Positions 6,298 to 13,778 are shown, counted from the first letter of the stretch. The stretch is 64,000 bases of DNA from JAWLHA01 sp041690535 (GCA_041690535.1 JAWLHA010000007.1:37888-101887); one strand, 5' to 3'. Numbers and translations are program-made. The notes: generated by a model from the letters alone, not told the origin.

Positions 6298-7209
6298 ATG
6301 TTCTTCAAAAACCTTCGCCTGTACCGCCTGGAAAAAACCTTTGCCCTCGACCCCGAACAGTTGCACGAGAAGCTGAAGGCCGATGCGTTCAAACCCTGCG
6401 GGAGTCTCGCCCTGTCCTCTATCGGGTGGACCCCGCCACTGGGCCGTTGGGGCTCTCAACTGACCCATGCCGCCGCTGACTCCATTCTGATCGCCGTCCG
6501 CAAGGAAGAGCGCCTGCTGCCCGCCGCCGTGGTCGCTGAGCGACTGGAGGAGAAGACTGCCGAGATCGAAGAGCGCCAAAACCGCAAGGTCGGCCGGAAA
6601 GAGCGTACGGCGCTCAAGGAGGAGATCATTCAAAGCCTGCTGCCCAGATCGTTCACCAAGTCCGGGTACACCTTCGCCTATATCATGCCGAAAGAGCGCT
6701 GGATTGTGGTCGACGCCACCAGCCCCGCCAAGGCCGAAGAGCTTCTCAGCCTTCTGCGCCGCTCCCTCGGCTCCCTGCCAGTCGTTCCGCTCCAGACCCA
6801 AGCCTCGGCTTCCGGGGCGATGACCGCCTGGATCTCCGGCCAGCCGGCGCCCGCCGGGGTCGAACTCGGCGATGAGTGCGAGCTGAAAGAGCCCGGTCAG
6901 GACGGAGGGCAGATCCGGGGCAAACGGGTGGACCTGCTTTCGGATGAGATCGGTCATCACCTGGAAACCGGCAAGCAGGTGGTCAAACTGGCACTGCGGT
7001 TTGATGAACGCCTGTCCTTCACTTTGGGCGATGACATCTCAATCAAGCGGTTGACCTTCGAGGACACGGTTCGGGAGGCGCTGCAAGATGCGGAGGGCGA
7101 GGACGAGACCACCCTTTTCGACGCTCAGTTTGCGTTGATGACCCTTGAGGTTGGCGGGCTCTTGCGCGTGTTGCCCAACTGGTTTGGCGGGGAAGCTAAG
7201 CCGGAGTAA
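6298..7209 (+). CDS. rdgC: RdgC, recombination-associated DNA-binding protein
   Basis: 303 aa, the usual family length. The N-terminus MFFKNLRLYRL is the RdgC signature, followed by a central KSGYTFAYIMPKERWIVVDATS segment of the same family. RdgC forms a toroidal dimer on double-stranded DNA and restrains RecA-mediated recombination; plasmid and ICE copies are common. It lacks the repeated leader found before its neighbours and instead has its own promoter with the shared spacer motif. This suggests it belongs to the core rather than the accessory layer of the element. The ATG at 6298 gives the standard N-terminus. Confidence 0.93.
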   Translation: MFFKNLRLYRLEKTFALDPEQLHEKLKADAFKPCGSLALSSIGWTPPLGRWGSQLTHAAADSILIAVRKEERLLPAAVVAERLEEKTAEIEERQNRKVGRKERTALKEEIIQSLLPRSFTKSGYTFAYIMPKERWIVVDATSPAKAEELLSLLRRSLGSLPVVPLQTQASASGAMTAWISGQPAPAGVELGDECELKEPGQDGGQIRGKRVDLLSDEIGHHLETGKQVVKLALRFDERLSFTLGDDISIKRLTFEDTVREALQDAEGEDETTLFDAQFALMTLEVGGLLRVLPNWFGGEAKPE

Positions 7210-7240
7210 ACACTCCATCTTTACCAGCCCATCGGCGTTC

Positions 7241-7263
7241 ACCCCTCCATTCTTGGAGGGGTT
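7241..7263 (+). terminator. Terminator-like hairpin after rdgC
   Basis: ACCCCTCC-attctt-GGAGGGGT followed by a short TCC; the U-tract is weak. Confidence 0.5.
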
Positions 7264-7310
7264 CCGAGGGGCTCTTGTTCTGCGCCCTGTTTCGCCTTTC
7301 ACTCCCCCCT

Positions 7311-7413
7311 GTATGTAGTTCCGAACCGACCGATTAACGGTCACGCCATCCCGAGGGATTTCGGTCCCTCGGGGCCGGAGTTCCTCTCGTGGTGATAACG
7401 AGAGGAGAACTTC
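7311..7413 (+). promoter_or_regulatory. Extended variant of the repeated leader
   Basis: Begins TTTCACTCCCCCCTGTATG and GAACC as in the others, but is about 100 nt long with three hairpins: GACCG/CGGTC, CCCGAGGGA...TCCCTCGGG, and CTCTCG/CGAGAG just before GAGAAC. The last hairpin abuts the ribosome site. Confidence 0.6.
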
Positions 7414-7590
7414 ATGTTGAACTTTGACAAGTTTGGGGAGGGACTGAGGAATCTCGGTGTTGCCCTGGTTGCGGCAGCTTTCATCGCTGCCGTTCTGAAC
7501 CCTGTGACCTCGGCTGTGACCCTGGTCGATCTGGCGTTCACCTTTATCATGGGTGTCGTCTTTTTGATCCTGGGTTCGCTGGACGTATAA
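7414..7590 (+). CDS. Small membrane protein, 58 aa
   Basis: ATG at 7414 follows AGAGGAGAACTTC. The protein begins MLNFDKFGEG and has two hydrophobic stretches (VALVAAAFIAAVL and LAFTFIMGVVFLILG), so it is probably a two-pass inner-membrane hairpin. No family is recognised. Confidence 0.65.
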   Translation: MLNFDKFGEGLRNLGVALVAAAFIAAVLNPVTSAVTLVDLAFTFIMGVVFLILGSLDV

Positions 7591-7618
7591 TTCACAAAGG
7601 AACTAGGGAGATTCAGAA

Positions 7619-7741
7619 ATGGGCAACCTGACCATAGGCCCTATGGGCTATATGTCATTGATTCTTGGTGCGGTGATGATCAGTCTTTGGTTTGTTGCAA
7701 GGCATCAAGAGAAGCAACGCCGAAACCGACTTCACCACTAA
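7619..7741 (+). CDS. Small single-pass membrane protein, 40 aa
   Basis: ATG at 7619, 28 bp after the previous stop, preceded by AGGAACTAGGGAG. It has one hydrophobic segment (MSLILGAVMISLWFVA) and a basic tail (KQRRNRLHH). It is probably co-transcribed with the 58-aa membrane protein; the two could act together. Confidence 0.55.
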   Translation: MGNLTIGPMGYMSLILGAVMISLWFVARHQEKQRRNRLHH

Positions 7742-7768
7742 GAGTCCCCAAACCCCGTTCATTCAAGG

Positions 7769-7796
7769 CCCCAGCACTGCTGGGGTTTTGCTTTTG
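7769..7796 (+). terminator. Intrinsic terminator
   Basis: CCCCAGC-act-GCTGGGG followed by TTTTGCTTTT. Confidence 0.85.
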
Positions 7797-7820
7797 TGCC
7801 CTCCACGTTTCACCCCCTCG

Positions 7821-7872
7821 GGTATGTCGTTCTGAACCCCAGCAAGTCGCTGGATTTGAAGGAGAGCTTGAT
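7821..7872 (+). promoter_or_regulatory. Repeated leader copy
   Basis: GGTATGTCGTTCTGAACCCC, inner hairpin CCAGC-aagtc-GCTGG, AAGGAGAG before ATG. The outer pairing is short (TTCT with GGAG/AGGA). Confidence 0.7.
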
Positions 7873-8376
7873 ATGACCCGTCGTGCGTTGGAGACCCTTG
7901 AGGAGGCCCTGGCGGCTGCATTTGACCACCTGCCACCCTTTGGCAAACCTATGGCCGAGATGAATGCCCGTGAGCTTATCGGGGCGCGAATCCGCCAGCA
8001 GTGGGTGCTCGGGATGCGGGTCCACTATCGGCAGTCCGTCGCGTCGGCTCCCGTTGTTTCGGATCGGGAGTATCTGACTGAAGATGCCTTCCGCAAGGAC
8101 CATGAGACGTTGGTCCGGTCGGCAAAGGTCGAGAACATCGAGTTTTACGTTTACCGGCTGGCCAACGATCCGTCGCAGGTAATCCATCTGGAAGAGCTGT
8201 CGAGGATGCCTCTTGACTCCCAACTGCGAGAGTACACGGGGGACGGCTATACAACGGGCGCGTTCTACAACGAGGGAGATCCCAAGTCCTCCCTCCGCGC
8301 CGCAGGTATCATCGTCCACAGCAAAACCGGTCAGCGGTTCTTTGTGCCGGCGGCGCCAGCCCACCGCTTCGCCTGA
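7873..8376 (+). CDS. Hypothetical protein, 167 aa
   Basis: Starts MTRRALETLEEALAAAF. A helical N-terminus is followed by a region with IEFYVYRLANDPSQVIH and a C-terminal strand-rich end (GIIVHSKTGQRFFVP). No family is recognised. It is a single-gene unit with its own leader and terminator. Confidence 0.7.
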   Translation: MTRRALETLEEALAAAFDHLPPFGKPMAEMNARELIGARIRQQWVLGMRVHYRQSVASAPVVSDREYLTEDAFRKDHETLVRSAKVENIEFYVYRLANDPSQVIHLEELSRMPLDSQLREYTGDGYTTGAFYNEGDPKSSLRAAGIIVHSKTGQRFFVPAAPAHRFA

Positions 8377-8383
8377 CCATTCT

Positions 8384-8407
8384 GCCCCTCTTCGGAGGGG
8401 CTTCCTT
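8384..8407 (+). terminator. Intrinsic terminator (array type)
   Basis: GCCCCTCTTCGGAGGGGC followed by TTCCTT. Confidence 0.75.
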
Positions 8408-8460
8408 CTCATGGCCCTACTCTCTTAACCATAAACCCGGTAGGGGTTTCACTCTGCCCT

Positions 8461-8506
8461 GTATGTGCTCCCGAACACAGCACTTGCTGCCACACAGGAG
8501 CCAGAA
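8461..8506 (+). promoter_or_regulatory. Repeated SD-sequestering leader, divergent stems
   Basis: GTATGTGCTCCCGAACA. Both stems differ from the others yet stay paired: outer GCTCC/GGAGC and inner CAGCA/TGCTG. Confidence 0.75.
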
Positions 8507-8779
8507 ATGTCCAGGTACGCCAGAATCCGGAACGTGACCTTCTTCGACGGCACAGTCACTGACAAGCCTCTGCGCCAATGGCTGGATGACCAGTTCGGAG
8601 AGGACCACGTCTTCGTGACCTACGGTTCCCGCGATGAAGCCACCGCCCCGGAAGATAGCCCTACCGTCAAACAGGTCGTTCTTGAGGACGGTCGTTTGCT
8701 GCGGGGAAACTGGGAAACCACCTGGGGCACAACCAACGGAGCGCATCATCTGGTGGTCGAGCGCCCCCCGGCGGCCTAA
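8507..8779 (+). CDS. Hypothetical protein, 90 aa
   Basis: Starts MSRYARIRNVTFF. A small, mostly strand-forming soluble protein ending AHHLVVERPPAA. No family is recognised. Start chosen by CAGGAGCCAGAA. Confidence 0.65.
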   Translation: MSRYARIRNVTFFDGTVTDKPLRQWLDDQFGEDHVFVTYGSRDEATAPEDSPTVKQVVLEDGRLLRGNWETTWGTTNGAHHLVVERPPAA

Positions 8780-8807
8780 TGGCTGCACGGGACGTTCCAA
8801 TTTCCAT

Positions 8808-8829
8808 GAGCCTCTCTTGCGAGAGGCTC
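8808..8829 (+). terminator. Terminator-like hairpin
   Basis: GAGCCTCTC-ttgc-GAGAGGCTC. There is no clear U-tract (TGGCCTT follows), but it sits in the usual terminator position of the array. Confidence 0.55.
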
Positions 8830-8861
8830 TGGCCTTACTCTTCCCTCCTTTCACCCTCCTC

Positions 8862-8911
8862 GGTATGCCCTCCTGAACCCCGGCATTTGGCCGGCTGACA
8901 GGAGAACTCAG
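8862..8911 (+). promoter_or_regulatory. Repeated SD-sequestering leader
   Basis: GGTATGCCCTCCTGAACCCC, outer stem CTCCTG/CAGGAG (six perfect pairs), inner hairpin CCGGC/GCCGG. Confidence 0.8.
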
Positions 8912-9196
8912 ATGCCCAATTCCGCCCCCCAGATCGACGATGCGGCAAAAGCGCTTTCGGATCTGTGCGCCACCGCAGGCCCCTTGGCCATTGCCGAGGC
9001 CCTGACCAAGGCGGGGATCGACTCGTTCCTGCAAGGCCACAACGCGGTGGATGAGCTGATCACCCGTCTCGAAGCGGTCCTTCATCTCTTCGAATGGGAA
9101 GAGTCCGCCAGCCCTGAGGAGCGGGCTTACGACAACGCCCGCGCCAGTATCGACAAATGGCGCGGTGTCTTTCCGGCGCTGCCAGCGACGGCATAA
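8912..9196 (+). CDS. Hypothetical helical protein, 94 aa
   Basis: Predominantly helical, acidic: AAKALSDLCATAGPLAIAEA, then VDELITRLEAVLHLFEWEES. No family is recognised. Single-gene unit. Confidence 0.65.
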   Translation: MPNSAPQIDDAAKALSDLCATAGPLAIAEALTKAGIDSFLQGHNAVDELITRLEAVLHLFEWEESASPEERAYDNARASIDKWRGVFPALPATA

Positions 9197-9205
9197 CCCT
9201 TCACC

Positions 9206-9232
9206 AGCCCCTCTTCGGAGGGGCTATCTCTT
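9206..9232 (+). terminator. Intrinsic terminator (array type)
   Basis: AGCCCCTCTTCGGAGGGGCT followed by ATCTCTTT. Confidence 0.8.
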
Positions 9233-9243
9233 TCACCCCTCCC

Positions 9244-9293
9244 GGTAGGTCCCCTCGAACCCCGGCGCGTTGCCGGTCACCAAGGAGATCCAC
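9244..9293 (+). promoter_or_regulatory. Repeated leader copy
   Basis: GGTAGGTCCCCTCGAACCCC, inner hairpin CCGGC/GCCGG, AAGGAGA before ATG. The outer stem TCCCCT/AGGAGA has one mismatch. Confidence 0.7.
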
Positions 9294-9605
9294 ATGAAAC
9301 CGTTCGCCCTTGTCGTGTCCATCGAAGCCAACTCGTTTGAGGAAGCGGAGGCCGTCCGCGAAGAGATCGCCGGAGCTGTCGGAGACGGCCGCGAGAGCGG
9401 ACTGTTCGACGATACCTCTGTCACCCTTGGCGATCTGGAATCGGTCGATATCGAAACCGTTCTGGAGAACTACCGCAAGCTGCATGACGGTCTCTCCGAC
9501 ATGATCGAAGAGGGCCGCCTCACTGAGGCGGGCATTCCAGACGATTACCAATGGTTGGTCGAGAAATTGGCCGAACTGGCAGTTAAGGATGCCACCCGAT
9601 CTTGA
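9294..9605 (+). CDS. Hypothetical acidic protein, 103 aa
   Basis: Starts MKPFALVVSIEANSFEEAEA, a strand-helix beginning that recalls small ferredoxin-fold proteins, followed by acidic helices (LENYRKLHDGLSDMIEEG). No family is recognised. Confidence 0.65.
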   Translation: MKPFALVVSIEANSFEEAEAVREEIAGAVGDGRESGLFDDTSVTLGDLESVDIETVLENYRKLHDGLSDMIEEGRLTEAGIPDDYQWLVEKLAELAVKDATRS

Positions 9606-9632
9606 GCATTGGCTCGCACCGCCCACTTCACC

Positions 9633-9660
9633 AGCCCCTCTTCGGAGGGGCTATCTCTTT
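9633..9660 (+). terminator. Intrinsic terminator (array type)
   Basis: AGCCCCTCTTCGGAGGGGCT followed by ATCTCTTT, nearly identical over about 40 bp to the copy at 9206. Confidence 0.8.
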
Positions 9661-9691
9661 CACCCCTCCCTCCCCCTTTTTCACTGCCCTC

Positions 9692-9742
9692 GGTATGCCC
9701 TCTTGAACCCCGGCAGTCTGCCGGACCACGAGGAGAACCAAG
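9692..9742 (+). promoter_or_regulatory. Repeated leader copy for ardC-like gene
   Basis: GGTATGCCCTCTTGAACCCC, outer stem CTCTT/AGGAG with a G-U pair, inner hairpin CCGGCA/TGCCGG. Confidence 0.75.
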
Positions 9743-10678
9743 ATGAGCAAGGAAACCACCGAGCAGCGTGTGGACAAGCAGCAGCAAATCGTCGAGCGCA
9801 TCGTTCAGGCACTCGAACAAGGGCAGGCCACCGGGAAGTGGACCGCTCCCTGGCGCAAGTTGGGCCTGGGCCGTCCGGTGAACGTACAGACGGGCGAGCA
9901 GTATCATGGCGGCAACGCCTTGGTGCTGTCCTTCTCCGACTACTCCAGCCCCTACTGGGGTACGTTCAACCAGTGGAAGGCCGTCGGCTCGTTCCCGCGC
10001 AAGGGGGAGAAAGCAGGCTCCTACATCTTCCGCCCGAACTACAAGAAGGTGGAAGTGCCGGTGCCGGACGACGCCACGGGGGAGAATATCGTGGTCAAAG
10101 ACGGTCGCAAGGTGAAGAAGGTGCAGAAGCTGACCTACTGGTCAGCCTACGCGGTCTTCAACGCCGAGCAGGTCCATGGGGATTGGCAGGCGCCAACTGT
10201 GGAAGAGACCCGTCTTGTGACGCCCGATGAGCAGGTGGAGGCGTTCCTCGCCCGGACCGGGGCGCGGGTGGAGCATGGCGGGGACCGGGCCTTCTATCGC
10301 CCGTCAACCGACCACATCCAGATGCCCGAGCGGCATCAATTTGTGAGCGATGCGGCCTATTATGCCGTGCTGTTGCACGAACTGACCCACTGGACCGGCC
10401 CGGAGAACCGTTGTAACCGCCAGTTCGGCAAACGCTTCGGGGACGAAGCCTATGCCATGGAAGAGCTGGTGGCGGAGCTTGGTGCGGCCTTTCTCGGTTC
10501 GGACCTGGGGATCTACGCCCCGGAGTCCCGCCAGGACCACATCGAGTACCTCGGCAACTGGATCAGCCAACTGCGGGCCAATCCCTCCGTGCTCTGGACC
10601 GTGGCTGCCGCCTCGGAAAAGGCAGTGACCTTCCTGCACGACCTCCAGATGGAGGAGCGCATGAAAGACGCCGCCTGA
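9743..10678 (+). CDS. ArdC-like antirestriction protein (ssDNA-binding plus zincin domain)
   Basis: 311 aa with the two-domain layout of the ArdC family. The N-terminal domain (about 1-135) has WTAPWRK, GGNALVLSFS, WGTFNQWKAVG and RKGEKAG, as in DUF1738. The C-terminal zincin-like domain has the metal motif HELTHW with a downstream E in MEELVAELGAAFLG. Family members protect incoming DNA or bind single strands during conjugation. It is a single-gene unit with the repeated leader, so its translation is probably regulated with the other array genes. Confidence 0.88.
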   Translation: MSKETTEQRVDKQQQIVERIVQALEQGQATGKWTAPWRKLGLGRPVNVQTGEQYHGGNALVLSFSDYSSPYWGTFNQWKAVGSFPRKGEKAGSYIFRPNYKKVEVPVPDDATGENIVVKDGRKVKKVQKLTYWSAYAVFNAEQVHGDWQAPTVEETRLVTPDEQVEAFLARTGARVEHGGDRAFYRPSTDHIQMPERHQFVSDAAYYAVLLHELTHWTGPENRCNRQFGKRFGDEAYAMEELVAELGAAFLGSDLGIYAPESRQDHIEYLGNWISQLRANPSVLWTVAAASEKAVTFLHDLQMEERMKDAA

Positions 10679-10685
10679 TCATTCC

Positions 10686-10711
10686 AGCCCCTCCTCGTGA
10701 GGGGCTTTCTA
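10686..10711 (+). terminator. Intrinsic terminator (array type)
   Basis: AGCCCCTC-ctcgt-GAGGGGCT followed by TTCTATT. Confidence 0.8.
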
Positions 10712-10718
10712 TTCCGAC

Positions 10719-11300
10719 CTATCTCAATCCGTGAGAGCCGCCGTCCTTGCCATTGAGGGCGGTGCACGGCTTCGGCTGGCCGGTCTCATCAAGGAGCGGC
10801 AACAGCACCTTCGAAAACGTGGCCGGTTTGTAGCCCGCCGACTTCGACACAAGAAGGTGTTTTTGGCCGCCGACACACCTCGAAGCAACGCTATCTGCTA
10901 TCAGAGAGAGCATCTTCCCTTCCTCCCCCTGGTTGCAGGGGATGGGCCGACCCTTTTGGTCAAGAGCAAGAGCCGGCAGGGCACCACGTAGGTCCGGCAC
11001 CACCACCTCCCACCCATCCAGGCAGAAGGGCGCCACGTCGAGCGGTGGGCTTTGCTCGGAATGGATCGCTGCCTTGACCTGATCACGCAACCCCAGCTCC
11101 TTTTCGGCCGCTCCTGCTTGTCTTGGCATGAGCGTGTTGGCCGCGACGTTTTCCAGCTCCACCCTGCTCATTGAGGCCGTAGGCATGGACTTCGCGGCTT
11201 GCACGTCATAGATGGCGTTCCCGACCAGAACCGTTCCGAACACCAGCGCCCCTGCGATCACAGCCATGGTAAACGTCTTGTTGAGCCTGTTAATAGACAT
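10719..11300 (-). CDS. Hypothetical membrane-anchored protein, 193 aa
   Basis: One N-terminal transmembrane segment (MAVIAGALVFGTVLVGNAI), then an extracytoplasmic domain with three cysteines spaced for disulfides (PFCLDG, IPCNQG, SRCVGG) and a fourth near the C-terminus (KPCTAL). No family is recognised. It is third in a minus-strand group with the 637-aa protein and a 51-aa membrane peptide. The ATG follows GAGG at a normal distance. Confidence 0.7.
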   Translation of the reverse strand: MSINRLNKTFTMAVIAGALVFGTVLVGNAIYDVQAAKSMPTASMSRVELENVAANTLMPRQAGAAEKELGLRDQVKAAIHSEQSPPLDVAPFCLDGWEVVVPDLRGALPALALDQKGRPIPCNQGEEGKMLSLIADSVASRCVGGQKHLLVSKSAGYKPATFSKVLLPLLDETGQPKPCTALNGKDGGSHGLR

Positions 11301-11309
11301 CGCTGGCCT

Positions 11310-11465
11310 CTATTTGGGCGCGTGAGTAGTTGGGAAGATGCTCGCTTTGGCGCGCTCGTCAAAGGTGATCTTTTCGGGGTGTGGCAACAGTAGCGTCAGC
11401 ACGAGCAGCGTCAGGCCGGTGACACCGAAGAGCACCGGGGGAATCCATCGCGTTTGCTTTTTCAT
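11310..11465 (-). CDS. Small single-pass membrane protein, 51 aa
   Basis: MKKQTRWIPPVLFGVTG opens a basic N-terminus and one hydrophobic helix (VLFGVTGLTLLVLTLLL), then a short tail. AAGG overlaps the stop region of the upstream gene, so the two are likely translationally linked. Confidence 0.65.
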   Translation of the reverse strand: MKKQTRWIPPVLFGVTGLTLLVLTLLLPHPEKITFDERAKASIFPTTHAPK

Positions 11466-11469
11466 GGCC

Positions 11470-13383
11470 TTATCCCCGATTGGTGCTGGTCGGCAGGTGG
11501 GGGCCGCAGTAGCCGATGGCCACCCGCCCCTTCTCTGCATCCCAGTGGAAGTGAACGCGGATGGTCTTCTCCAGACTGTTGACTACGCCGACCCCCAGGT
11601 GGGCGTACATCGCGACCTCCTTGTCCTCATAGCGGAAGGTCCGCAGCCGACGCAGTTCCGGGGAGTTCTGCACCAGGGTCGATTCACGGGCATGGTAGGC
11701 ATTGCCAAAGCAGTGCCGGGCCTGGGCGTCGGGCTTGCCCGAGCGCAGCATGTCCACATATTCGCCCCCGAGCTTCACCAGAAGCTCCAGGAGCCGTTCC
11801 GAGTTCTGGAAGCTGGCCGATTCACGGGCGGAGGCGAAGGCGCTGTCTAGCACCACCAGGCGCTCCTCCCCGTGCAACTGGGCCACCAGGGTCAGCACCT
11901 CTTCCGGGGTTAGCCCTTTGCGCAGGATGGCCCGGACCGCCAGCTCGGCACCGTTCAGCCGTTCCAACGATACCCGTGCGCTGGAAAGCTGCTCCACCTG
12001 AGCGCGCAGTCGGTGACACTCCTCCTCTCGACGCTGGAGTTCCTCGCTGACGTGTTCCAGGTCGCTCAGCAGGCTTTCTGTCTCCGCCGTGACGGCAACG
12101 GTGGACGACTCTGGAGCCGTCGTCGGCGCTGTCTCGCTTTCCGGGACTGCCTCCGCTAGCGGGACGAACCTCGCAAACTTCGGCGGCTCGGGCAAACGGA
12201 TGGTGAAGTGTTTGGTGACCGCGCCGCGTTCCAGCTCGATCTTCTTGGCCACCAAGGCAATCTCCGAGGCGTTCTTGACCGGGTCGGCCGCCAAGGCTTG
12301 CGTCCTCGCCACCGCCTCCGAAAGCGACCGCACCTTCTGTTGGGCCGCCATGAACTCCTCCCTGATCCGCTCCTCCAGTGGCCAGGTGGCCCGGTACAGC
12401 GTGATCACCTCGTCCAAGGAGGCGGCCCGCTCCTGAAGCTCTTCCCACCGGTCGAGCCCTGCCAGGGTGATGGAGTCAACACCCGCTGGCTTGAGCCGCT
12501 TGCCCAGTTCTTCTGCTCGTTGCCGCACGCCGCTGAACCAGCCAGCCAAGCGCTCCCCGTACTCTTGAGCCGCGCCTTCGGCATGTTCTTCGATCACGGC
12601 GGCGCACTCGCGAACCGCTGGAATGCTGCACAGCGCACCTTGCTCGCACTCCTCCAAATCCGCTTTGAGGCGGGCGATTGCCAGTTCAATCTGTCCCACC
12701 GGAGGGATATCGCCGTCACGCGGGATGAAGTTATCGGGAGGGGCCGTGTACTCACCGCCCGGCCACTTGAGGGGGGCATAACGCTCCACCAATGCCGGCT
12801 CTACGACCATGGCCTTGTCGAGCATCACCCGCGAGGTCAGCAGGTCGGCGAGCCCCAGCAGACCGATTTCGGTTCGAACCTGCTCCTCAGGGCTCAATTC
12901 CGCCCACCGTTCGACCGCATCGAACAGAGGAAAGGCCGCCATGACCCAGGAGCGCATCGTCGCAGGCATGTGCCTGACCGCCTCCTCCACCTGAAACCAG
13001 CAACTAAAACGCCGCCGCAGGGCCGAGCCGTTGTACTCGTCCTTGCCTGCATTAGGGACGGCATAGCGGAGCATGGCGAGCGACAGCGGCAGATGCGGAC
13101 GCATCTTCGCCCCTTCAAACAGTTGCCCAATCCGGTTCCCGGCCATGCCAAAGAGTACCCACAACCGTTCGGCCGGGTTGGTCGAGCGCATTTTCTGGGT
13201 CTTGAGCGGCCTGATCCGACCGATGGTGTTTTCGTAGTCTTTGAACGTTGTGCCCAAGATTTGGCGAAGGGTCTTGAACGTCTCGGGGCAGGGCGTCGCA
13301 AGCGAGGCAGGCCAGCCATCCGGAATCCTCAGCCATTCGGAAATTTGATCATCAGTGACGCGCATAGCGCTTGTTCCAGCCAT
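11470..13383 (-). CDS. Large hypothetical coiled-coil protein, 637 aa
   Basis: No family is recognised. Residues 1-200 look globular and helical; about 200-480 contain long charged helices (EERIREEFMAAQQKVRSLSE and similar), interrupted by a Pro/Glu/Thr-rich stretch, then SLLSDLEHVSEELQRREEE suggests coiled coil. The C-terminal 150 residues are globular (LFKTIRVHFHWD-like strands). No transmembrane segment, no P-loop. It is the first gene of a three-gene minus-strand unit; the next two encode membrane proteins, so a membrane-linked complex is possible. The start may be at 13383 or at the ATG six codons later. Confidence 0.7.
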   Translation of the reverse strand: MAGTSAMRVTDDQISEWLRIPDGWPASLATPCPETFKTLRQILGTTFKDYENTIGRIRPLKTQKMRSTNPAERLWVLFGMAGNRIGQLFEGAKMRPHLPLSLAMLRYAVPNAGKDEYNGSALRRRFSCWFQVEEAVRHMPATMRSWVMAAFPLFDAVERWAELSPEEQVRTEIGLLGLADLLTSRVMLDKAMVVEPALVERYAPLKWPGGEYTAPPDNFIPRDGDIPPVGQIELAIARLKADLEECEQGALCSIPAVRECAAVIEEHAEGAAQEYGERLAGWFSGVRQRAEELGKRLKPAGVDSITLAGLDRWEELQERAASLDEVITLYRATWPLEERIREEFMAAQQKVRSLSEAVARTQALAADPVKNASEIALVAKKIELERGAVTKHFTIRLPEPPKFARFVPLAEAVPESETAPTTAPESSTVAVTAETESLLSDLEHVSEELQRREEECHRLRAQVEQLSSARVSLERLNGAELAVRAILRKGLTPEEVLTLVAQLHGEERLVVLDSAFASARESASFQNSERLLELLVKLGGEYVDMLRSGKPDAQARHCFGNAYHARESTLVQNSPELRRLRTFRYEDKEVAMYAHLGVGVVNSLEKTIRVHFHWDAEKGRVAIGYCGPHLPTSTNRG

Positions 13384-13395
13384 CTCGAAACCTCG

Positions 13396-13408
13396 TAAAA
13401 CTTGTTTG
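13396..13408. promoter_or_regulatory. Shared motif TAAAACTTGTTTG between divergent genes
   Basis: Exact copy of the 13-mer that lies in the promoter spacers at 14031 and 17783. Here it is 13 bp upstream of the minus-strand 637-aa gene and about 110 bp upstream of the plus-strand gene at 13521, so which promoter it serves is unclear. Confidence 0.5.
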
Positions 13409-13469
13409 TCGCTCTATTCTACACACAAGCACACCAAAGAACAGACTTGACAGCGCGTTCACTGCTCTG

Positions 13470-13520
13470 GGTATATCCAAGAGAACCCCGGCGCGGTGCC
13501 GGACGCATTGAGAGAGAGCT
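13470..13520 (+). promoter_or_regulatory. Repeated leader copy, last in the array
   Basis: TTCACTGCTCTGGGTATA with AGAGAACCCC, inner hairpin CCGGC-gcg-gtGCCGG and GAGAGAG before ATG. GGTATA replaces GGTATG and the outer stem is poor. Confidence 0.55.
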
Positions 13521-13748
13521 ATGACGCAGAAGCAAATCGAATGGCTGGCCTCGCTCTCCGGCCTCTGCGGGTCGGGGCTGGTGGCTGCCAATCTCCCCAT
13601 CTCCGGGTGGGGGTTCGTGGTGTTTCTGATCTCCAACGCCTTCTGGATCGCCTTTGCCGTCCGGGGAAAGCATTGGGGGTTGCTTACCATGCAAGCTGGT
13701 TTTACCGTCACAAGCACCCTGGGGGTGTTCCGGTGGCTACTGGTCTGA
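13521..13748 (+). CDS. Small membrane protein, 75 aa
   Basis: Three hydrophobic stretches (LSGLCGSGLVAANL, WGFVVFLISNAFWIAFAV, MQAGFTVTSTLGVFRWLL). The overall pattern resembles a half of a small PnuC/SWEET-like transporter, but this is too short to name. Start fixed by the leader. Confidence 0.65.
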   Translation: MTQKQIEWLASLSGLCGSGLVAANLPISGWGFVVFLISNAFWIAFAVRGKHWGLLTMQAGFTVTSTLGVFRWLLV

Positions 13749-13754
13749 TTCCAT

Positions 13755-13778
13755 GCCCCTCATCAGGAGGGGCTTTTA
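13755..13778 (+). terminator. Intrinsic terminator (array type)
   Basis: GCCCCT-catcagg-AGGGGC followed by TTTTACGTTTT. Confidence 0.8.

Noticed and set aside
838..13520. Interspersed leaders read as a CRISPR or integron attC array
   Set aside because: Intervals are whole genes of varying length, there is no integron integrase, and the repeats lack the attC core site pattern. The stems enclose ribosome sites instead.
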